This document shows, one piece after another, positions 47,499 through 58,080 of a stretch of DNA of 64,000 bases. How positions within the stretch are numbered: the first letter of the stretch is position 1; the number at the start of each line of letters is the position of its first letter. Origin of the DNA: Phylloscopus collybita (taxonomy: Eukaryota; Chordata; Aves; Passeriformes; Phylloscopidae); contig JAJNNQ010000005.1 in the NCBI GenBank assembly GCA_027886175.1, positions 3,894,501-3,958,500 on the forward strand, given 5' to 3'. Below the pieces are notes generated by a model. That model saw only the letters and a list, made by a program, of their open reading frames with translations, was not told the DNA's origin and searched no databases. A program made the position numbers and the translations under genes.

Positions 47499-50400
47499 AA
47501 CCTTTTAGTAGAGAAGGAGGAATTGCAGCTTCAGATTGAAAGCAAGCTATATGTTTACATAAACCTTTTGTTTTTAGGCCAAGGCTGTGATTCAAGGGGA
47601 GGGCCCGGGCTGGCGGGAATGAAAGCAGATCCTTTCCTGTCCTGTCTGAGCTCCTGGGTTCATCCACGCAGTAAACACGCTGCAGGGGGCTGGCATGTCA
47701 CACTGTCACCTCTTGCAGCCGGCAGTGGAACAAATGGCAGTGATCTCAGCCTCTTTGAGGACAGCTCCGGAAGGGCACTGCCCCCTCTTTTTCCATCACT
47801 GGATTTACACCTGGAGCAAAAGGGCTGGGAGCAGAAAAGACACGTCTGAAGTGGGGAGCTCCAAGAGCCCTTGAGGCAATCTGGCCATGAACTTGGTTGG
47901 CTCTGATGCCCCTTGTCCATGGTCTTTGCACTGCTCTCTTCAGCAGTTTAGGGGCTCAGACATTGTGCTGTTTTTTCCAGCCCACAAAATGGGTTACTAA
48001 GGAACACAGAGATAAAAACCACAACTGCAGCGTTCTGCATCATTGTTTCCCTGTGTGCCTCCATCAGAATCTCTCTGCAGAGGAGCTGGTGCTCCTCAGG
48101 CTTGGCAAGGAGCTGGCAAAGGGCTGGCAGGGAGGATGTGGATGAGCAGTCAGAAAGTCCCGTGGTGGTGGAGGCAGGGCGCGCTGAACGGGTGATCCAG
48201 ATCTGGAGAGGAGGCAGGAGCAATCTGTTAGAAATCAGCTGTCAGGGAGGGTCTGCCAGGGCAGATCCTGCTCTGGGGCAGGGCACTGGCTGCCTGGGCT
48301 CCGCAGGTCCCTTGCAGGCCTGCAGCTCCGTGCTGCTGCTCTGTGAGCAGTGTTGACAGCCCCATATGGCAGCGGGCACAGCCGTCACCCCGCGCTCCGT
48401 CAGCGCAGCCCCTTCAGCACCTGGCGGGGCCCTCAGCCCCAGCTCCCTGCAGCCACCTCCTGCTACCCCCTGCACTCGGCTCTGCTCACACAGACCTTCC
48501 CTCGACCTCCTTCAACCTTCCCTGCCCTCCCTCGGCACGGCTGGGAAGCTGGATTCCCGCACACGGTGCATTCCCAGGGAGCTGCAGTGCGCGCACGCCA
48601 GCTTCTCGCTTCCGCTGGCAGCTTTGGAGGTTTGGCTGAACAGTAGATTTGCATTTTCAGACAAAAAACTGGCCAGGGTTGTGTCCTTGCATGTTGGGAA
48701 CCTGTGGGGCTGCCTTGGTGTGTGGGGGGTGAGCAGCTCCCAGCCAAGCACAGGATCAAAGGGATGGTGTCCAACCAAGTGTTCCCCACTGAGGTGTGAT
48801 CTTGGGATGTGGTTGGCAGGACACCTTCATTTTTAAGGCAGATTTGGACTCTCTGGGCTGGCATGTACTTTGCCCCTGTCTACAATGCAATCGATTTTAA
48901 ATTTGCTGCGTGTTTAAGCAGCACTTAATCAGAAGGGTCAGATGTTAATACTATATAATTTATTTCTTCTCAGTTAACTTTCAAGCAATACACCGAGAAA
49001 GATTAATTCTGCATCTCTCTGTCACCTCTGCAACTGGGGCAGCAGCAGAGTTGCCACAGACATCGCAAGTAGGTTCCTACATTTTATTCAGTTGAGTTCA
49101 TTTTTATATCTTCAATCATAAAAATATAAAAACAGGATGATATTGCCACCAGTAATTACGTAACAAGCCACTGGACAAGAAAGAGCACATTTAAAGTTGT
49201 GGTATAAGCAAAGGATATTTTGGGGGTTTTAACGACCTTGAGTATTGAAGCTGAGAGAGTGAAACAAATGTATGGGGTTACAATGCATTTAAAATACAGG
49301 AGGGAAATAATAAATCAGCTGAATAGTTGTAAGGAAATTGAAAATTGTGGAGAGAGAGTAACAAAACTACATGGAGATTGAAGGACTTACGTCTGTTGCT
49401 AAGAATGGTAATGAGAATATGCAATTTGAATAGGTCTAAACTGCCCTTGAAATATCATTATAACTTATTTGAAAAGACATTTACCATTTGTATGGTTTTC
49501 CCAAATGCAATATATCTCCTTGCATCTTCATTCATCGAAAGCCTTGGAAATATGTCTGAAATAAACCTATACTGGAGTTGGAAACAACAGAATGTTCCAG
49601 GAAATCAAATCAAAAGCATTTTTTTAATCAGTAGGGCTTCCACAAGAAAGTATCACAAGAAAGTATCACAAGAAAGCAGAGAGACAGAGCAGCAGGATCT
49701 GCTGATTCCCTTTCTTTTGTTTTCCTCCTATAAATAAACGACCAAAGGGAATGAGGAGCATCGTTTGCTTTGCAGAGCAAACCATTGCAGCAGAGCTCTG
49801 CTGAACATCAAAATGCTGAGCATTCATTTTGTTTCTGCTGCTTATTTCTGTCTCTGTCCCACTTAGCTGTGCCCAGTGCCTGGACACACAGACTGCTCTA
49901 CCTGCTGCCACTGCCCATGGTGTGTGGCAGCAGGAAACTGGGAATGCCAAGGAGGCAGCGGGGAAGTCAAAGAGGCAAAGGGATTTAGAACTTCATCCAA
50001 GGGTAATCAAAGTCATCAGGAACCATCCCACAGCCTTTGAAAAAGGCCCTTTCCTTGTAACCACCTCTGAGCCACTGCAACAGGTGTTACTTCATAATTT
50101 TCAGCAGAGAAACAGGAGAAATTCTGTTTGAAATTTTCTTTGAAATTATGTGCCAGTCTCCCAAATGCTATTTCCAACAAAAATGTCACTTAACAACTAC
50201 TGCCACTGCAGACAGAAGAGGAAAACTAAGAGTTCCTCACCTCTCAATTGCCACTGTGCAATGAGTGCTGGTAAATGGCTCTGAAATAGGAGTTCTGGGT
50301 TGCTCCAGTTGCATTTTGATAAACTTTGAACTGATGTTGTAAGCAGTTCCAGACAGAGATAGCTTAGACATTGTTGCAAAGTCACCCACAAGAGAGTGGT

Positions 50401-50552
50401 GGAGTTTATTTTAAAAGGTTACTGCAAGCAATAATTTAGTAATGAGAACTTAGAAGGCTTCAGTGTTTCTCATGCAGTCTCTCCAACCTGGAGATAAATA
50501 ATAAACCAGTCCTGTAAGGACTGCAACTGTATGGGAAGATGTTGCCTCTTCC
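47499..50552. other. Unique sequence, no gene seen
   Basis: 48160-48620 is GC-rich with scattered CpGs but less dense than the patch before it. 48880-49020 is AT-rich (GCAATCGATTTTAAATTTGC, GCACTTAATC, ATTAATTC) and might be a conserved element. A POU octamer lies at 48647. No exon was recognised. Confidence 0.45.
49641..49676. repeat. 13-bp tandem repeat
   Basis: CACAAGAAAGTAT occurs 2.8 times in perfect tandem. Confidence 0.9.
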
Positions 50553-50790
50553 AAAGAATCAGAGAATCCTTCAGGTTGGAAAGGACTTCTAAGTCCAACT
50601 GTTACCCCAGCAGTGCCGTGCTCAGCAGGAAACCATGTCCCCTCAGTGTCACATCTACACACCTCTTACATCCCTCCAGGGATGGTGACTCCACCACTGC
50701 CCTGGGGAACCTGTTCCAATGACTTTCAGTCATGAATTTTTCCTGAAGGAGGCACAGGTTGCTTCTTTTTAACAACTATTCCTCCTTATG
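50553..50790 (-). mobile_element. CR1 LINE fragment, minus strand, 3' end first
   Basis: AAGAATCAGAGAATCCTTCAGG, then TTGGAAAGGACTTCTAAGTCC, then CACATCTACACACCTCTTAC, CTCCAGGGATGGTGACTCC, and CCTGGGGAACCTGTTCCAATG. This is the reverse complement of a CR1 3' region of the 'ggatggtgactccaccac' type. It has no coding sequence. Confidence 0.95.
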
Positions 50791-51260
50791 TGGGTAAAGT
50801 CCACAGTTTTAACTGGCTGTGAAGAGGCAAAGGAACAGAAAAGGAAGTGGAAATAAAGTCAAACAGAGAGAGACATTTACTACCATCCAAACGAGCAGGT
50901 TGGATTTTTTTTTTTTTTCCTTTCTTGATGATTCAGTACACATAAGTCAGGAAAATCAAACTTACAGTTCCCTCAGTAGCCATAACTCTGTTCCTGGCAG
51001 AGAAAGAGCAAGGCATAAATATAACCTCATACCCAGTAGTATGTGTGACATATGTGCAAGGAGGTGAGTTATGGGTGTTGAGGGAAGCGTGATCTTGAAT
51101 GTTCTGACTTCAGAGTTTGAATTTTCAAGTCCAGTGTTTTGGGGAGTTTCTTTCTATCCTTTTTCCTCCCTATAGTTATGAAATGTATTACAGATCTTGC
51201 TCTGCTTTGCTCCAGTTGCATGGCAATCCTGCAAGTTGCTGAGAACTTAGTTTTTCATGA
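50791..51260. other. Unique sequence between two CR1 fragments
   Basis: It contains a run of 14 Ts at 50905-50918. No gene or repeat body was recognised. Confidence 0.5.
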
Positions 51261-51383
51261 GAATCACAGAAACGTAGAATGGTTTGGGTTGGAAGGGACC
51301 TTAAAGCTCCTCTTTGAATAGTTCCAACCCCCCACCACAGCAGGGATACCTTCCACTAGAGCAGGTTGCTCCAAGCCCCATCA
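51261..51383 (-). mobile_element. CR1 LINE fragment, minus strand
   Basis: GAATCACAGAAACGTAGAATGG, then TTTGGGTTGGAAGGGACCTT, then AGTTCCAACCCCCCACC, ACAGCAGGGATACCTTCC and GTTGCTCCAAGCCCCATC, in the order of a reversed CR1 3' end. It is a different CR1 subfamily from the fragment 470 bases to the left (TTTGGGTTGGAAGGGACC against CAGGTTGGAAAGGACTTC), so the two are separate insertions. Confidence 0.93.
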
Positions 51384-51640
51384 TCTTGTGCTGAGAAAGG
51401 CAGTAAGAGGATAAAATCCAGGGCAGTTCAGTGGCTGGAAGTTTTGCAGAGCTGTGGTACATAAGTGGTGATCCTGATATGTGAAGGCAAGCACAACCCT
51501 AAATGCCTAAATCATATCCTTCCAGTGTTGCTCAGATTACCAGCAGAGCTTCTCTTGTGGATAGCTACATATATTCTGGTTTTAGAGGTAAATCCCAAAA
51601 TGATACTGCATCTAAGGAGACGTCTGTGTTTCTCTATGAG

Positions 51641-51712
51641 AAAGCCTTCTTGAGTCTTTTCCCAAGACTCAGGACTCTTGAGTCTTCTTCTCAAAGCCTT
51701 TTTGAGTCTTTT
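51641..51712. repeat. Diverged direct repeat with internal inverted repeat
   Basis: AAAGCCTTCTTGAGTCTTTT at 51641-51660 recurs with one change at 51693-51712. Between them AAGACTCA (51664-51671) and its complement TGAGTCTT (51679-51686) form a potential hairpin with a 7-base loop. In all, the GAGTCTT word or its complement occurs four times in 72 bases. Confidence 0.8.
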
Positions 51713-52129
51713 TATGTTTCCAGGACTGCTTCAAATATCTTCCTCCTGCAAATCCACTTGCCTAGAGTCAAATGGAGGCTACAGAACTTTTGTCTTAATA
51801 TGTGTTTTGAAAAAAAAATTCAGCTGAGTCTGAGAGAACTTCAGTGGAATTCATCCCCAAGCTGGCCAGAGTCTCAGATCCACATGTGTAAGTTCACTGA
51901 GCAGAGATGGGTTCAGATAAGCTCCTAAATGCTCTGCAAATTTGTGAGCAGAGTTTGTAAACTTGAGCTTGCGCCGCATCACCGTGTTCAAAATACATCC
52001 AAACAGGCAGGTCATCCTCTAAACATCCTGCCCTGCTGCAAATCCTCACTCCAGGAATATTTAACCATTCCAGGCTTACTGGAGACCTGTGTAAGAAGGA
52101 ATAAGGTGGCATAAATCTGCTCCATCTGA

Positions 52130-52680
52130 GTGTCTCTTGCAACGCTTTGTGCAAATTTAACATGCGCGTCAGGTGTCGGGGTAGCTGCTGGAAATCCGTA
52201 ACGCTGACAGTATTTGGTAATAAAATAATAATCGCTGCGTGTATCTCTGATGGAAAGAGATTCACATCCTTTTGAATCCCTAATTGTGTGCCACACTACA
52301 TTAGAGACAGATAGCTCATTGTCTCCACCTTTCAGAGGATGGGAAATTCAGAGTAACACGCAAGACGTTCCAGAAATAAGCCGGTTTAATGAAGCAGCAA
52401 ATTAGACCCTTCTATCTCTTTATTTAACATGTAGTCCCTTGAATTTATCAGAGTTCATTACAGAGGTACAAAATGGAAAAGAAGCTGCAAAATTCATTTG
52501 TGATTAGAGCTAATGATTTTGAAAATGGCTTTTCATATTTTCCTAGATAACAGCTAATATTTATTATGAAATTTATGTCACGTTTGCTCTAATGAAATTA
52601 TATTCCCTGCCTTCGCTTGTTTCTGTTGTTTATGGTTTGGATTTTATGAAAGGAAGAATCATAAAGATGCTATATGTTTC
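52130..52680. promoter_or_regulatory. Candidate conserved non-coding element, long
   Basis: About eight CpGs survive in 52138-52241 in AT-rich surroundings (AACATGCGCGTCAGG, ATCCGTAACGCTGACAG, AATAATCGCTGCGTG), next to TAATAAAATAATAATCGC. From 52430 on, the text is repeat-free and rich in GATTAGAGCTAATGATTTTG, CAGCTAATATTTATTATG and CTAATGAAATTATATTCC motifs. This is the largest stretch in the window with the look of a conserved enhancer. No open frame was found. Conservation is not tested here. Confidence 0.4.
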
Positions 52681-53346
52681 TCCCCAACTGCAGTGCCTTT
52701 GACATGGTTTCTGATAGCTTACTCCTGTGACTCATGTCAGAAGAATGGTTTTAAAATTTCCTTCCCAATTCATTCCTTCTATACCACTTGACAGATAATG
52801 AATCCAAGTAAAATGCACCAAGATTTTTTTTTTCCCCCTCATAATTTCAATTTCAGGCATGGAGTGAGTAATGGACTCAAGGCTGTAGAGTTAAAGGAGG
52901 CAAAAACATTTAAACAGCAAAATAAAAACATTCAGAGTTCCCATCTCTTTGCAAGCTCTGCTCCCTATCCTGCTCCTGGCAGGAGAGTAGGTGCAAACTG
53001 AGGGAGGTTTATGTCCACCCTGCTGCACATCCCAGCACATCCCTGACAGCACTCATCCTGCTCAGGACTGAAATGAGGGAACTGGGGAATGGCAACATTA
53101 ATTTTGCTGTTATTCATCAAATCTTATCACATGCTGGGGTACAGGAGCCAGTGCCCCCCACCTGGTTGGAAGTTGGAATGGGGATCTCTTGTGAGACCTT
53201 TCCAGGGCACAAAGAGCTTTAACAGCTTTCCTGATTTCACCAGCTTTTTCCTTAGCACTATCACAGTTTTCTGAAGGAGGCTTTGTGTCATGGTATGAGT
53301 TTGATAAAGTGCTTTTAAAATGCTTCATAATAATTAGAGTTAAGAT

Positions 53347-53406
53347 GAGGGTTGGAACCAGATGATCTTTAAGGTCCCTTCCAACCCCAGCCTTTCTGTG
53401 ATTCTA
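53347..53406 (+). mobile_element. CR1 LINE fragment, last 60 bases
   Basis: AGGGTTGGAACCAGATGATC, then TTTAAGGTCCCTTCCAACCC, then TTTCTGTGATTCT is the CR1 3' terminus on the + strand. Confidence 0.9.
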
Positions 53407-54642
53407 AGAAATGTAATGTCATCCTGTTAGTTCACTTACCTGTGCAACAGCAGAGAAGTGCTTTGTTTAATATTTGCAAGTATTATTAATACTTAATGAT
53501 CCTTATTCCTGAATACCAGACATGGAATCACCATTTCTGACGTAGGATATTAATTGAGCTGCTTGTGTTACTTTTGGGAAGGATCTCCTGAATCATTGTT
53601 TATAATGACTGTTACTTTGCTCTGCTCTTTCTTTCCAGCCTCCCTCTCTCTGCAGCGTTTCTTCTCTTCCCTCTTCATGTGGTGAAATCCAAGTATGAAT
53701 GGGAAAAGTTCATTTGTAATGTGGCCAGCCCTGTGGTGCCAAGCTGAGAAAGTTTGTGGTTATTATTTCCTCCTATGGGGAGTTTGTGGATGGCCATTTG
53801 AGCTTTGAGAGAAACAGTTTCTTTGGCAGACCACATGCAATCTCTGGGCAACCGAGCCCAAAACGTCCCCAAGGTAATGCTCTAAGGCCAGCAGTGCCCT
53901 GGGTCAGACAGCCACTCCATCCCCAGAGATGAGGGATTACAGCATTTATTCCACAGGCTTTTTCTGTCTGGGTTTCTGATGAACTCAGAGATCTTGTGCT
54001 TTTTTGCTTCTAATTCTCTTTGCCCACAGGGCTCACGGGGTTCCCATATGTGACATGTGACCAAGTGACCTTGCTTGTAAGTTTGTTGAATACATGACTA
54101 GGAATTAGCTGTAGCAATATCCCCACAGAGCTCAAGCACTGAAAGGAAAAACTCGTTATTCAATACCTTATTTCATGCTTTGGAAACAGAAGCAACAACC
54201 TTAGCACTTCCTCCTTTTACAGCCTCATGGTTTCCGTCACTCTTTTCAACTCGTAGTGAGATTTAGTGTTGGAGAGAGATGGTTGTGCCAGAAAACCTAA
54301 GGTGGGATGGTTTTGGTCCAAAAAAAAAAAATTGAAGTTTGTAGGAAAGCTCAATTTCAGTGTGGAAGAACAAAGCTCATGCCACCTTTGTGAAGTTCTT
54401 TGGCGTTGTCCTCCCACTGCTGCTACGTCAGGAGTATGTTTGTGGAAAGTCTGCGAGGTCTCAGCGAGTGAAAATCTCTTGCCAGAGATTTTCTTCATGC
54501 CAAAAGAAACGCAGTCCCATGGATGCTCAGTCAGCTAATGGATTAGGTCAGGCTGGAGACGTTGGGAACACGCAGCAATTCGCAATTCCCTGTCCCTGCG
54601 TCACCGGGCAGAATCGCTGCTGCCAACGAGCTGACAAAGAGG

Positions 54643-54716
54643 AGAGGCTTTTTTTTTTTTTCAGAGTGATCAGTATCACATCGCAGAGAGAAAAGGAAAA
54701 AAAAAAAAAACCTCTC
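54643..54716. repeat. Inverted repeat of poly-T and poly-A arms
   Basis: GAGAGGC plus 13 Ts at the left is mirrored by 14 As plus CCTCTC at the right. The arms are about 20 bases with a single mismatch and about 35 bases between them. The RNA or single strand could fold into a hairpin. It may be a recent templated insertion or an instability hotspot. Confidence 0.75.
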
Positions 54717-57700
54717 TGTGACCGTGCACCTCCTGCAGTAGATTGAATCTGAAGGCAGGAGTGCAGTAAAAGTATGTTTCCTGCTAATAAACTGAGCAGA
54801 AGTGACAGGGAAGTCAGTGCAACACGGAACATGCATCTTACTTTTTGCCATTTTCCTGATGATCTTGTCTTACCCAGGGCGTTTTGCAGACAAGTGCAGT
54901 TATCTCTTATCCCTGGTAAGGATGCAACGGGAAATACAAACACTTGAAGGGTCAGGATGCTGTAAAGCTGTAACAACTCACAGATTTTGCAGCTATGCAG
55001 AGCTATAAGAGTAATAAATCTATGAATTTATCGTACAGCAATCTTAAAATTGCCCATTTCAGATTTTTATTTAATTTATTTTTAATATCCAGAGGACTGA
55101 AAATGTGGATTAAATTCTCTCAGTTATGACTAAAGACCAGATCAGGAAGGGGCAGTGTGGGGTTTGATGTGCAGAGATGTGCATGTATCACACCCAGTGT
55201 GCAGCATCCTACTCCTGCCTGTGTGTGACCCAGCTCCCAAAGGAGCAGCTATCCCTGCTGCTGTCCCCCCTGCAGAAGGACCAGCACCCTCAATACCTGA
55301 TCAAGTACAAGATCCCACTTGCTATCCCCATCCACCCCACTTGCTGCCCTCAGGGGAGAGGCATTACTCATGGGGATGGAGACCACAAATACCAGGGTGG
55401 AAGATTATGGCAGCAGTAGCCGTGGTTCAATGGTCTCCCTTTCATTTAACTGCTCTGACCACTACTAAAACACCACAAGGGCAAAGGTGGGAGCACACAG
55501 ATGCTCAGGATTGCTCATTCCTGGTGCTGTGCCACGGAGTGGTGTGTAAGCCTGAGATGGCTGCTGCCCCTCCTCCTGCCCCAGCAAGCTGAGCTTGTGG
55601 TCAGGATTCTGGAGCCCTTGGCTACCTCAGCAGCCCTGGAGTGAGCCCTGCTCCAGGCAGGAGCTGGCCAGGCTGTGCTGAGCACAAGCACCTTCATGTC
55701 ACCCAAGGGCCAGCCTGCACAGCCTCACGGGACCCACCACCAAAGCTCTGCCATGAGCCCTAAAATGATTCATTTCCATACCAACAAGGCCCTGATGCAT
55801 ACATTCACGGCTCTAATCTTAATGAATCACATAAAATGTTGAGCCTTTTGGAAAGGCAAATACAACCCCAGTGATTATGAGCTGTTTCAGTTTCTGCCTT
55901 GATGTCCAGCTCTGCCTTTTGGGCTTGCTGTCTCTACATGCATATTTTGTGAGCAGAACTTTGCCTTTGGATCACCAGGGAGCTCTGACAGTGAGGTCAC
56001 CCCCATGCCTGGAGCACCAGTGTGTACCTGGAGGTGTAGGAGCAGATGCTGGAGGTACAAAGCAGAGATGGCAATTACTCACTCATTTCCTAAACGAGCT
56101 TCTGAGAGGTGGCACTGACCCAAACTCAGTGCTGCCATGTGAGTAACCTCAAAGTGAAGAAACACCAGAGCCAGGGAATGAGCCTCCCTTCCTTTGGAGC
56201 TGTGGGTGGGCAGCAGCCTGACCAGGGCAGCTGGACCAGCTTGGGGGACCCAGGGTGTTGAGCTCAGAGCTGTGGTGTGGCCTGGCATGCAAAGGGCTCC
56301 AGCAGCTGCGGGGGCGGCCCTGCTCTCCCTGTGGGACCTCCATGGCATAGCCCAGCCTTTGAAGCTGCAACTGGCAGGGCTGATGCTGGGGAAAAGAACT
56401 GAGGATTTGGTTTGTTCTTTTTCAAAGGCTTTATTCCTCTGACAGCTGAGCTGGAGTCAAACTCGGCTGTCCGCTGAATCCAGCCCTTTTATTTTTCCCT
56501 CTTTAAGTTCCGAGTTTGCACTTTACATACAGTCATGGCAGGCTTAAGCTTGACTGTCAGAATAAAAGCCTTTTCTTCTCATAAAGCTTCCTCTCTGCAG
56601 TTCAAAACACCTCCAGCCCAAGTGATGTCAGCTTCAAAGGCTTGCCTGCACTGCACCCAGGGCTTTCCCCTGCTGCTGCCTATTTAGGGGTCTCTTGATA
56701 GCCTGTGGATCTGAGGGAAATCGGAGGGAAATCTCCAACTGTTTAAATGAGAGCTGTAAGGGTGCAGCAGAGAGTGGGCTGGGGGATACCAGCCAGGGTC
56801 AGGAACTCCCAGTGTGCTGGGAGCTGCAGTGGGGACACCAAGGCCAAGGGAGCTGTGCTGCTGAGGCAGGGGGATCATTCTGCCCTGCCACTGAGACAGC
56901 CAGGATGAATTTGTCCTCCCAAATAGAAACCTCCAGAGCTTCTCCAGCTTATGTTGGATTAGAGGCAGAAGCATAAACAACCATAGCCATTCCTAGGGCA
57001 AAAGAAAGCCACAGGCCCCAGGACACGAGGAGTTAATTCCTGTGTGCTGCTGGTTGAACTTGAGTTAGGATTTGTCTGTGGCAAAGTTCACTCTTCTGTC
57101 CACATTCTGGGCAGCTTTTCTGGTAGAGGAAGTTGTTTAAGATGCTGATAAAGATGATAATGTACAGAGGGGTTTCTTTAAGTTCCTGGTTTATTGAAAC
57201 CACAAACTTTCCTTTATTTTCCCCTCAGTTTGTGCTTAATATTAAGCAAGTGGGACTATTCAGTTGAAGAAAATGACACACATAGTTGAATATTGCTCCA
57301 TTTCACCTTATTTTCAACAGAGCATCCTGTTTGTGCTGTTCAGAAAAAGTAAAATCCATGTCCATGTAAATTGTACCTGGTCTTTGAAAAAAACCCAGGC
57401 AGATTTCTGGCCATGTCACCTCAAGCTGTAACCAGGAAGTGCAGAACAAGGAGTAAACACGGGGAAGTTTCAGCTAATAGTGTTCATTCACAGAGGAGAA
57501 GGAAACAGCAGGGAAAGGTCAGCATAGACTAACACTTATGTGTTGTTTTTTTTTTTTTTTCAATGAAGGATACACTCCTCTCTCTTTTCTCCTAGGCAAT
57601 TAGTGTAATTACAGAAACCAGCCACTTAGCAGACTTCTAACTGAGCACTATCAGCACTGGCTATGAGAGGTAAGGCACTTGACTTTACGCCAGTCAGACA

Positions 57701-58048
57701 CAAAGCACTTGCTGCTGAAAATGTCATCTCAGACAAGACGATGAAATGAGCTGGAACCATCCCAGCTCTGACTATTAACCTTGGCAGGATGAGGCGTGTA
57801 AGGACACCCTGATGGCAGATGTGAAAGGCATCTGAATAGGTAAAACAGAAAGGGTTTTATTGGGGGATTGAAATACCAAAGCGATCCACTGAGTATTGAT
57901 TTGTTCACGCTCTTTACTGTGTTAGGTGATGCAAAACTAAAGGATGGCTGGTTACATCACTCGCTGGAATTTAGGGTAAACTGAAGGAAATATTTCATCA
58001 TCTGCAGTGTAATTGCTCTGTCTTGCTGCAGGAAGTTGAGAAACTGGG

Positions 58049-58080
58049 TTTAGAAAGAGCTGGATTTAGAAAGAGCTGGA
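58049..58080. repeat. 16-bp perfect tandem duplication
   Basis: TTTAGAAAGAGCTGGA occurs twice in direct succession. Confidence 0.9.

Larger units (their letters stand above)
51384..53346. other. Unique, mostly AT-rich sequence, no gene seen
   Basis: Holds the GAGTCTT repeat cluster and the 52130-52680 candidate element (both listed separately). Nothing else was recognised. Confidence 0.45.
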
